DNA of 64,000 nt. Origin: Rhodocollybia butyracea (Eukaryota > Basidiomycota > Agaricomycetes > Agaricales > Omphalotaceae). The translations under genes were made by a program, and so were the position numbers. Positions 55,850-64,000 of the stretch are shown here, piece by piece. How positions within the stretch are numbered: the first letter of the stretch is position 1; each line of letters opens with the position of its first letter. Below the pieces are notes generated by a model. The model did no database searches and was not told the DNA's origin. It worked only from the letters and a program-made list of their open reading frames with translations. Where the stretch lies: positions 1-64,000 of the forward strand of contig JADNRY010000272.1 in the NCBI GenBank assembly GCA_015501585.1, written 5' to 3'.

Positions 55850-58800
55850 TTAACGTCGGTTTTTCTCCGCGTGTCCATTCACCAAAGTAAAGCCGGGCGC
55901 TGCTCCTCCTTGCTCTAAACGCAGAGTTGACATCATCGTATTGGCTTGGGCCTTCTCCTTATCTGTCTCATGTACCAATGCCAATGCTTGCTTGTTGAGT
56001 CTGAGCAAAGGCTCCTGCGCAAGAATAAATTCCTTATGGTCCAACCCCTTTCCTTGTATCCAGACACATCGAACAACCTGCAAGACCCAAGTATCGTTTG
56101 CTGGATCGGCAGGATGAGCAAGGATATAGTTCACGCGGCGTGTTAGCTTTCCGGTGTGCTGCCCTTGGCAGATGAGATATAGGCCGTTAGCAGTTGGACT
56201 CCCTTTGAGCTTCAAGGACGAAGGACTCATAGACAGAGTTCGAGGATCAATAGCATTCGCACTTTTACGACCTCCCTTGTGATCATGGCCCCCCTGAAGT
56301 TCGAGACCCGTTGAAGTATGATGGAAGGAAATTCTGACATCTTTTCCTTCAGCCGGAGCCAAAACGTACATTTCCCTAGAACCGAGTGCTTGGCTTATAC
56401 GGCGATCCAAGAGCCAAAAGTCCTCCTGAAAAGCATCTTTCCATCGAAGATCGGCGAAGCGCCAATACAAGGTAGTAGGTGATGATGGTGCAGCCGGTGA
56501 TGACGTTCGTGCCACTATGCTCTGCGACGACGATATCAATGCTTGTTGACGGAGGGACTGTTGAGCATGTTCAGAATAGGTAGGAACATAGCCCATTTTA
56601 AACTGAAAGTAACTGTTCTTGGGGATGTTCGATGACCAGCCGTCGTGGATGAACCTGTGATTAGGTTTCCTAACATAATCATAATCAACACGTCCGTGTC
56701 GTCGTTCGCCGAACACATATCCAGCCTCAAATTCGATGTCGAGGAGAAGACCACTGATGCTTTTCGGATTCATATCTATGGACACATCTTTCACTATACC
56801 GATGCCAAAGTCCTTTAAAGGCCCATGAGTGACTTGAACCTGAACTCCTTGCCAAGGGACTCGACCAGTATATGTGCTGAATTCATGAAGGTATCCGTGA
56901 TTATCCTGTCGGCGAACTCTGAGATAGTCAAACCAGGAAGACTCGAGATTTCCATCGTTGCTAAACGAGGCCACCAGAACCTGAAATTCTGAGGCACTAT
57001 CACCCTTGGGGGCAACATCCCGTACCTCGCCAGAGGTGATAAAATCCCCTAAGTCAACGTTGACTCGTACACCAAACCAAGGAAGCCGGCCGGGCGGCCT
57101 GGAACGTCCTAACCCATAATACTGCGATGGATGAATATTCATTGGACGGTGATGAGTTTGCAAGAGCCATGCGCTCTCTTTGACAGAGGTACCATTACGG
57201 AGGTCATAACATGCGACGGAGTTCCAGTTGGGATAAGGCAGTGAGGGTCGTTGAAGTATCTTCTGCTGTTCAACCAATGAAAACTCGCCAAAGACTCGAC
57301 GCGGCGCACTGGGAGTGAAGTGGCGTGAATAGACCTGATCATCTGTATTGTCAATGACGCTATTAGGATCCAACGTAATAACCAGCTCCAGGTCCTGTAT
57401 CCAGATGTCTAGGCTGTCGCCGTAAGACGGAACGTTATAACGACTAGTTACTATACCGTCCCGACCAGCCAGCACGACTCGAGATGCAGACACGGAAGCT
57501 AGTGCGGATTCTCCTAATTCAACGCGTTTGACCTCTTGAAGGTTACCAGCGGTATCGCTGAGTTTAACTGATCGCCCAACATCAATGGTCTTGACGAGAT
57601 TATAGAAAGGTATCGAGCGAGGACCGAGTGTATGTAGGTCAACATCGCAGACATACTCATAGACTTTGAGTACCGTTCCTACTTCGCCAGGCGATAAGTT
57701 GGCGAAGTCACATTTCGCTAGTAAGGAGCCTGTTGCGCCAAATCGATTTGTAATAGATACATGGTCGCCTTCTAAAAAGGACCAGGACTCCGGAGGAGGA
57801 AGTCTGAGAGAGAGGTCGCGCGATAACTCGTTTGGCATAGGTAATTCTGCAAATGCAGCATGCACGCCCGCTGGCATTCGAGTGATCAAGCGAAGTTCGG
57901 AGGCATTGAAGACAAGTAACGCAAATCCTCCCCGGATAACATGCCGAAAGATCTCGTAGCGTTTTTCAAGGAAAGGTTGATGCTGACATTCTAGAGCGTC
58001 AGTGCAATCATCCCGGATGCACCAAGCTTGAAGTTGAGAATAAAAGGCGAAATCTTGCCATTGCTTGGGAGGTTTCCGAAAATCGACAGACAACGTCCCT
58101 TTAGCAGGGCGTTTGGACGAGGGCGAATTGAGAAACTTAATACGAGGAATGAACATGACCAGGGCCGAAATGGAGGTGTCTACAGCGCCATACTCGTCCT
58201 CAACAACTACACCCACATCTCCTTTATACCGACCGCTCGAAGGCGCGACCCAAGTACCAGGCAGCAAACTAGTTTCCTTCTGGGTTTGAGGATTGAATCC
58301 TATGTCGGATATAGTTTCGTATATCGGCATAGTGGAGTCTGGCGCCGTCCAGGTAGGCGGCGGGATTTCCTTGACTCGTTCATGTTTGCGAGACCATGCT
58401 CGTTCATTGGGAAAGGATATCTTGGGAGATGATAAATATACCAAGCCTGGTACAGTGCGCAAGTAAGCTCTCAGAGGGGTGTTTCTTGATAACATGCTCT
58501 GTGCTTCAATGTATATATATCCAGGTTGAAGTGCTTTATACACTGCGCGTAGAACGAGGGGGTTGACACGGTTGGCAGCGATATCGTCGTTGATCTTGGT
58601 AAAAGCATCACCCTCAAAAGACCTCTAAATGATCGTAAGCTATCAGTCGTATCGTGGAACAAGAGCAAACTCACGAAACACCGGATGCGAAATAGCAAAA
58701 ACCGGGTTGGCTCATTATCCTCGAAGTCAATACCAATATCGTCGAAGTCATCATCAGAATTATGGTGGGCGGGATCATCATCAGGGGTAGACGTCATGGG

Positions 58801-60191
58801 CAACGACCGCGTAGCCTGCTGAGCATCGATAGACATCTGAATCTGCTTATCGAGTTCTAGCGCAAGAGATGGTTGCTGAACGTGCAACTCGTCAGGGTCC
58901 AAGTCATTAATGTGTTTGATTTTTTGCCAGATCAGGTCCGAGCCGAAAAGTTGGTTGAATTCTTGCTCAGCTTGAAGGAAGGATATTTCGTTATTGAGAA
59001 ACCGTTTGACCAATTTCCATCCGTCTGTCACAGACTGAGTGCTACAAATAACAGGGCTGAGATTAACGTATTAAGACGATCCAGGGAAGTATATACCTTG
59101 TCAGCGAAACGTCTGCTTCTGAAGAGAACATTTCTACGTTGGACATGATATCGACATCCGGTGTATTTTGGGATCTAAAAAAATCAGCGTTGATACATTG
59201 TAGGCACAGCATAGCTTACACTGGGAAGGTCGGTATGTTGGAAGTAGAGCCTTCGACGAGAATGGAAACCTCGGTTTCATCCTCGTATGCGGCCAGGTAA
59301 TCTAAAGCTGACCGACGATTGCTTGGAAAGAGCCACGAAGTCTCCAGCGTGGAGACAGCCAGCGGTGGAAACAGTAACGGTTCTCTCCTCGGTATAGCGG
59401 AAAGGCCGAAAGGATCAATTAGGGATGAGTCACACTCCTCCTCTGAGTCTAGGTCGGGAGAGGCCATGGCTGGAGACGTGGAAGACCGCCGTAGGGGAGC
59501 AGAGTAAGAGCTGAGGGGAATGTCCAATGGAGGAGAACCGGGGGATGATACTGGACCTACGAAAGACGGTGATGTAGAGGAAGTGGAGGCAGTTCCCGCA
59601 GGTACCGGGTCAGGATGCGCTGCACGGATGCTGGCCGCCATTCGCGCAATCTCCTCTCGTTGTCGGACGAGCTGGACTTCGCTTTCTAGCTCATAGATAC
59701 GCGTTTCCCGGCTAAGCTCATCCTCGTCTGGTATCAATGGCAGCCGGATAGTTGCGGGACCTGTGCAGGTTTCCACCGTAAGCTCTTCGTACGCAGAAGG
59801 CGGGGGAAGGCTGATAGGTGGAGGAGGAGAGGAAGAACTCTGCGGACTTTTCGCTCTAGAGATACGGTGAGAGGTTCTTTCGCGCTGTGGACGTCGGGCT
59901 TGAGCTTCCTGTGCCTCGGCCTCTAGTCGATCAACTACTGTTTCATATGCGCTGCGCTGACCTCGCTTTCGTAGTGGGACGCTCTCATTCTTCTGTCGAA
60001 GACGTTGCTTGATGATATCTTCACTGTCAGAATGGTCCGATGAGTCAGACTCGGAGGCCTCGTCGTCGATGAAGAAAGAACGGTATGTCTGGAAGTAGCG
60101 AGTTCAGTAATTAAGTAGGATGTACGGTACGGAAATCTACCTTGTCGCCGGAGGAGCTTACGATACCGCCCGTCGACGAGCGAGATGCCAT
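55850..60191 (-). CDS. Gene A: Spt5-like NGN/KOW protein, apparently intact
   Basis: Exons run from ATG 60191 ('MASRSSTGGIVSSSGDK', 17 codons), over introns 60140-60089, about 59217-59177, about 59098-59053 and 58674-58625, to one long last exon 58624-55850. The total is about 1,390 residues. The order is: a disordered acidic/Ser-rich start, a helix ('LESEVQLVRQREEIARMAAS'), an acidic stretch ('DDDFDDIGIDFEDNE'), then an NGN-like fold ('RFLLFRIRC' ... 'GYIYIEA' ... 'PGLVYLSSP'), and KOW-like modules ('GTWVAPSSGRYKGDVGVV', 'EGDHVSITNRFGATGSLLAK', 'GVRVNVDLGDFITSGEVRDV', 'GVQVQVTHGPLKDFGIGIVK'). The C-terminal third has no known family. Spt5 binds RNA polymerase II with Spt4; whether this diverged protein still does is unknown. 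The broken paralogue is A'. It is read inwards from repeat arm L2. Confidence 0.75.
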
Positions 60192-60318
60192 CAGGGGCAC
60201 ATTCGTCTACTGGAGAGGCGTCAGATAAGGTACGACGAGAGCTCGAAGATACAGATACAGGACGTCGTTGTCTCGTTCCGTATTTCTTTTTTTAAACATA
60301 TGAATTTCACTCAGTTTT

Positions 60319-60516
60319 GGCCTTCGGCCCTCTCAACGATGCTCTCAGAACTTAATCACTTGATAATACTACGTGTACGCTACGGTGTACGACGAGCACG
60401 ACGACTTACCTTAGCGCTGATGATGGACTTGAAGACAGAATGAAAGGTGTTACGTAATCTCGGTACGTGGACTATAGCCCGCACCGAACTCAGGAGCGGT
60501 GACTCACCTTTATCAC
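60319..60516 (-). repeat. Repeat arm L2 (right end of the putative element)
   Basis: Read on the minus strand it starts 'GTGATAAAGGTGAGTCACC' and keeps 'CTCCTGAGTTCGG', 'gtcttcaag', 'gctaaggtaagtcgtcgtgc' and 'gagagggccgaaggcc'. It is alignable throughout with arms L1/R1 but clearly diverged. It lies about 130 bp upstream of the gene A start, matching the R1-gene B arrangement. Confidence 0.85.
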
Positions 60517-60547
60517 GTTCATTTATGCTGTCAGATGATATCCACAT

Positions 60548-60738
60548 GAGTCACCCTTCCTGAGTTCGGCGAGGGCTATGGTGCGTGCTCCAGATCACGT
60601 GAATCTTTTCGTTTTTTCTTCAAGTTCACCATGTCGCGGCTCACCTAAGGTAAGTCGTCGCCGTCGTCGTACAACCGTAGTAATAGTATTACTGAGTGAA
60701 TGTCATCTGAGAGTATTGCTGAGAGGGCCGAAGGCCAT
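60548..60738 (+). repeat. Repeat arm R2 leading into B'
   Basis: It starts 'gagtcacccttcctgagttc' and keeps 'ttcttcaag', 'ctaaggtaagtcgtcg', 'actgagtgaatg' and 'gagagggccgaaggccat' in the order seen in R1. Only about 31 bp (60517-60547) separate it from arm L2, so the two arms stand head to head. It is diverged from both R1 and L2. Confidence 0.85.
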
Positions 60739-60745
60739 ACTATAC

Positions 60746-60797
60746 GATGAGAACGATGAGAACGATGAGAACGATGAGAACGACGAGAACGACGAGA
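60746..60797. repeat. 9-bp tandem repeat (gatgagaac)
   Basis: Four copies of 'gatgagaac' and two of 'gacgagaac' in a row, giving a run of Glu-Asn-Asp if translated. It lies just downstream of arm R2; the matching place in the other copy (31995-32035) has no such repeat, so this is a local expansion. Confidence 0.9.
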
Positions 60798-60859
60798 GAC
60801 TACGTCGAATTGAGCGGGTGGTCTCACGGGTAACAACTTTATGGGTTTCTTACGAAAGC

Positions 60860-62110
60860 TCGCGTTGTTGGCAAAACGACGCGACTTGTAATGGACTCCG
60901 TTACAGTCCTCGCAGCTGAGCGCTGAGCCTCCAGCTCGGAATCAAGACGCGCTCACAATACTCCAAGATGGCTGGAACATCATCTTTTGAAGATAAAGTC
61001 GGGGTTGGCGCGGTTTCTAACTACCTGGACACGGTGATGGATCCCGTCAGCAAAGCTGAGCTCAATACAACTGGGCAAAGGGTTCGCCGACGCCATGAGT
61101 TGCGAAGACGATGCAGGTCGGCTGATCAACAACAAGTTGAAGCGATTCGGTAAGTTTTTCATGCTCTACGCATTTTAAATATTAATCTCTCTATAGCGCA
61201 GGCTCCTGTCGCAACGTTGGAACAACCTCCGGTGCAGAAACGGAAGACCACCTTCAAATTCCGCCCCTTCACCCGAGGGTTCTGCTTCCCGGCTCTATAC
61301 CACAAAATCTACCACAAACTTTCGTATACCTACGCCTTTCCCAAGCCCTCGTTTGCGTTCTGGTTCCCCCGTGTCATTTGCAGACAAGCGGGCTCAATTT
61401 GCCTCTTCCAGTGTCCCGCCGAGTTCGCCTTGCCCTGTGGACTCTCCTTCTGATCACGAGGCGACTGCAGAGACATTCACTAACGAAGAAGCAATGGACA
61501 AGGCAGCGCCGCGTCAGAAGAAGAAGAAAATGGGTGCTGTCGCTTCAGTTGAGCAGGAGCACGCAGATCAGGACTCTATGCCGCTTGTGCGCAAGAGCAT
61601 CAAGAAGACTAAGCAGAAAGCGAGTGCTCCTGCTCCTGCTGCGGCAGTTGAGCAGAGGCTAAGAAAGCCGAATCAACGGGCGATGAGGACAAGGACCCTT
61701 TGCCTCTTTACGCGAACGACGACGAATATGAAGGGAACGAATTTTCGAGACAGATCTTGTACGATTAGTGCGATGGGATGAAGGTCAGAGTTTTTTTTGG
61801 TAGCTGTTCTCATTTAGCTCATTAATGCCGTTGTAGCTGAAATCGATCTGGATATAGCTGAGGACGCTCATATTGGAATCGTACTACAAGAACCCAGGGG
61901 AGACGAGCAGCTGGACGATAGTCGCCAAAGCGAAGAAAGGAGTAGAACCTCGGAATCCTGAAAATACGAACTCCCGTCCCTCGGTATGGAGTTCCCACTC
62001 AATGAACCCGCCCGACGACCCAGAGTTACCAACGGTCTTTCGCTTCAACGAATCTCTGCCGGGCCTAATTACACCGAAACGCGACGGGATGCTCTACAGC
62101 CGCGGCGATC
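60860..62110 (+). pseudogene. B': decayed copy of gene B
   Basis: Homology to gene B begins in mid-gene: 'cgacttgtaatgga' at about 60886 matches 32909. It continues through 'GAVSNYLDTVMDPVSKAEL' (gene B: 'DAVLNYLKTVKDPVGKAQL'), 'KRKTTFK' (61217 onwards), the Lys-rich region and 'DIAEDAHIGIVLQE' against 'DMAEEAHIGIVLQE'. The first roughly 250 codons are missing between arm R2 and this point, stops and frame changes occur in every part, and the folded core 'YEFYGASVFGF...' is absent. It therefore has both large deletions and point decay. Confidence 0.85.
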
Positions 62111-62640
62111 GGGTTTAGTACCTTCTGACTTAACCAAATCCCCCTTGACGTCTCGAGTCTTCTTTACTGTGCGGAAACGGCAGCGCCAGTCTCATCCTTT
62201 TCGCTGGGCGATGTTTGCAAAGATAGCACAAGGCACCCGGAATGGAAAAGGACGGCCGCAGAAGAAACTCAGCAACGACAGGCCCTTCAGAAGGGAATCC
62301 AGTCGGTGTTGCCCTATCTTTTTGCTCCGCGAAACAATGATTAGCACACAAAGAAGGGTTCAATAATCAGATTTTTATGCAAGTTCCAAACAGTTTTATT
62401 TCCCTTTGTTCAGATCTACGGACCATGCTCGCTCAGAAACAGGACTCTATTCGCTACCAGTACGAAACTATTACAGAAAAGCCTCACAATAATAGACTAT
62501 TCCCTGCGCAATTTTTACTTATGCCTCGCGCGCTTCTGTTTGTACATACTATTCAATTCAACATGCCTTACATGTTACTTGGCGTGCTCGGACAGTAGAC
62601 TCAGCCAACCATGGGTATTATTCTCGACAAGAATGTATCC
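62111..62640. other. Gene-free stretch after B'
   Basis: Opposite overlapping frames at 61986-62366 and 62130-62363 lack recognisable features. It may include eroded 3' parts of B'. Confidence 0.35.
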
Positions 62641-62648
62641 TCACGAAG

Positions 62649-62793
62649 ACCATTTCCAGAAAGACAACCATGTCCTCACAACGACGAGTTCCAGAAAGGG
62701 CAACCGTGTCCTCACCAAGACAAATTTCAGACAGGACAACCGTGTTCTCACAACGACGAGTTTCAGAGAGGACAGCCGTGTCCTCACAATAGT
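62649..62793. repeat. 36-bp tandem repeat, four copies
   Basis: Four units of 36 bp with the core 'ttcagacaggacaaccgtgt' and 'cctcacaacgacgag' variants. In the plus frame starting at 62611 they encode a 12-residue repeat of the type DEFQKGQPCPHN. The surrounding ORF (74 codons) has no other support, so I call this a minisatellite rather than a gene. Confidence 0.8.
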
Positions 62794-62943
62794 AAATTAA
62801 ACACCTTGTTAATCAGTTTCGTACGAGGAAGATGACGAATACGTAATAGTACTGAACAGACTACTGAAGCACAGGGTTTACCCACTAGTTTTTACAAGAG
62901 CTTTACGGCGTACAAAAAGGTTGGGGTTAAAGTTAAGCCTATA

Positions 62944-64000
62944 TCCACTATCATGCCTACGGCCTCAAAAGTGCGACGAACCATTCCCAGGGATCCTCTA
63001 GAAACATTGCAACCCTTACCAATCTTTCCTCCAGCGTTTGTTCCAACAGGACGGATAACAGCTGAACGACTCCCCTTGCTAAAAATCAATAAAGAAGGAT
63101 TTCTGCGACTGGAAGAAGAAAAACTGTTTACTCACATAATGTGTGAAAACAATGAAGCCATGGCGCCAGCCTTTGAAGATACCGAACGAGGGACATTCAA
63201 GAATACATATTTGTATCCCACAGACCTTGGGAATATCGCAACATACCTATTCCGCCTGAAATTCTTAAGCAAGTAATAGAGGTGCTCAAGTTGAAGATAG
63301 CCGCGGGCGTTGAATCTGCGTATCGTTCAAAATGGTTCTGCGTGATGAAGAAGAACGGAAAAATTCGTCTTGTACATGACCTGCAACCTTTGAATAGGGT
63401 ATTCGGGACGCAGGAATGTTACCCGTACTAGATGATTTTGTTGAAGGAGGAGCCGTATATACGGTGTTTGATCTTTACTGGGAATTCGACGCACGAAAGA
63501 TTCACCCTGGCTCGCGTGAAATGACGGCCTTCATGACTCCTTTAGGTCTTTTGCAGATTACTTCACTCCCAACTGGATTCACCAACTCACCTGCTGAGTT
63601 TCAGAAGAGCATGGTATTCATACTACACGAAGAAATCCCACAAGTAACTAACATTTTTATTGACGATTTAGCCCATCACCAAGTATTTGGACTCGCAAGG
63701 GGAGCCTGAGATTCTTACGACTAATCCAGGAATACGACGCTATATATGGGAACATGCGGAAGACGTGCATCGTATATTACACCGGATGAAGTGTTCGGGG
63801 GCAACCTTTTCAGCCTCAAAAACTCAAATTTGTAGACTAGAAGTACTTATTGTGGGACAACTTTGCAATATAGAGGGAAGGAGTCCAGACCGAAGTAAAA
63901 CCAAGAAGATACTGAATTGGGCACAATTAGAGACTCCTACCGAGGTTCGTCAGTTTCTGGGGCTACGCGGAACAGTTAGAATCTGGATCAAGGATTAGTC
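62944..64000 (+). mobile_element. Ty3/Gypsy pol remnant (reverse transcriptase), runs off the window
   Basis: From about 62953 the order is a pre-RT linker ('PLLKINKEGFLRLEEEKLFT'), then in another frame 'IAAGVESAYRSKWFCVMKKN' and 'GKIRLVHDLQPLNRVFG', then 'YTVFDLYWEFDARKIHPGSR' (first catalytic Asp), 'TPLGLLQITSLPTGFTNSPA' and 'TNIFIDDLAH' (the FIDD catalytic pair, about 63650-63680), then 'EHAEDVHRILHRMKCSGATF'. Frame changes near 63270, 63410 and 63690 make it non-functional. 63851-64000 equals 8329-8478 except for one base (63950 C versus 8428 T), including the same TAG after 'GTVRIWIKD'. The element continues beyond the window. Confidence 0.9.

Noticed and set aside
31795..60516. Starship element
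   Set aside because: Starships are bounded by a captain recombinase at one end and lack such terminal repeats; here the recombinase is internal, the ends carry genes A and B, and the host is a basidiomycete.
31795..60516. Target-site duplication around the element
   Set aside because: Bases outside the arms (…cgcctc before 31795, gttcat… after 60516) do not match; the flanks of L1 also do not give a direct repeat.
62649..62793. CRISPR-like 36-bp repeats
   Set aside because: The units are contiguous with no spacers; a plain minisatellite.

Overview
This is nuclear DNA of a basidiomycete, most likely a mushroom-forming agaricomycete. The evidence is the many 46-60 bp GT-AG introns with ctaac/ctgac branch sites, agaric-type retroelements and Helitrons, a fungal SIN3, a SYO1 ribosomal-protein chaperone gene, and expanded Spt5-like KOW proteins. 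All calls come from reading the sequence; no database search was run.

Layout. 1-1.14 kb is a tandem array of about 131 bp units. 1.7-7.9 kb (minus) is a decayed Helitron Rep-helicase gene. 8.3-11.3 kb is a broken Ty3/Gypsy pol with a downstream accessory ORF. 12.7-15.8 kb (minus) is a multi-exon gene with a JmjC-like cupin. 16.1-16.8 kb is a retroelement gag remnant. 18.4-22.3 kb (minus) is a broken copy (A') of an Spt5-like gene. 22.6-31.8 kb looks like a captured or flanking piece of ordinary chromosome, all on the plus strand: a 5'-truncated gene, a SIN3 copy with three in-frame stops, a single-pass membrane protein and a SYO1 gene cut off at its 3' end. This piece lies between two perfect 181-bp inverted repeats (22438-22618 and 31795-31975), and both edge genes are cut at those repeats.

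31.8-60.5 kb can be read as one ~28.7 kb element with terminal inverted repeats. Each end carries one large intact gene reading inwards: gene B (32.1-36.2 kb, plus; lysine-rich, acidic and proline repeats, unknown function) and gene A (55.9-60.2 kb, minus; Spt5-like NGN/KOW protein). Between them are an apparent single gene joining a Ulp1/C48 cysteine protease to a Crypton-like tyrosine recombinase (36.8-40.1 kb, minus), a PWWP-domain gene, an uncharacterised multi-exon gene, a RecQ-like helicase remnant and an RNase H1 N-terminal-domain gene. Immediately right of 60.5 kb a second, diverged repeat arm leads into a decayed gene B copy (B', 60.9-62.1 kb). So there are two A/B pairs with opposite decay: A'(dead)...B(intact), and A(intact)|B'(dead). 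The four repeat arms share an apparent promoter/splice module, as in transposons whose terminal repeats carry the promoters of inward genes. The alternative is a divergent A-B pair with a duplicated promoter, one copy of which was split by 9.2 kb of chromosomal DNA.

62.9-64.0 kb is the reverse-transcriptase part of the same Ty3/Gypsy family seen at 8.3 kb. The last 150 bases repeat 8329-8478 with one difference and share the same stop codon.
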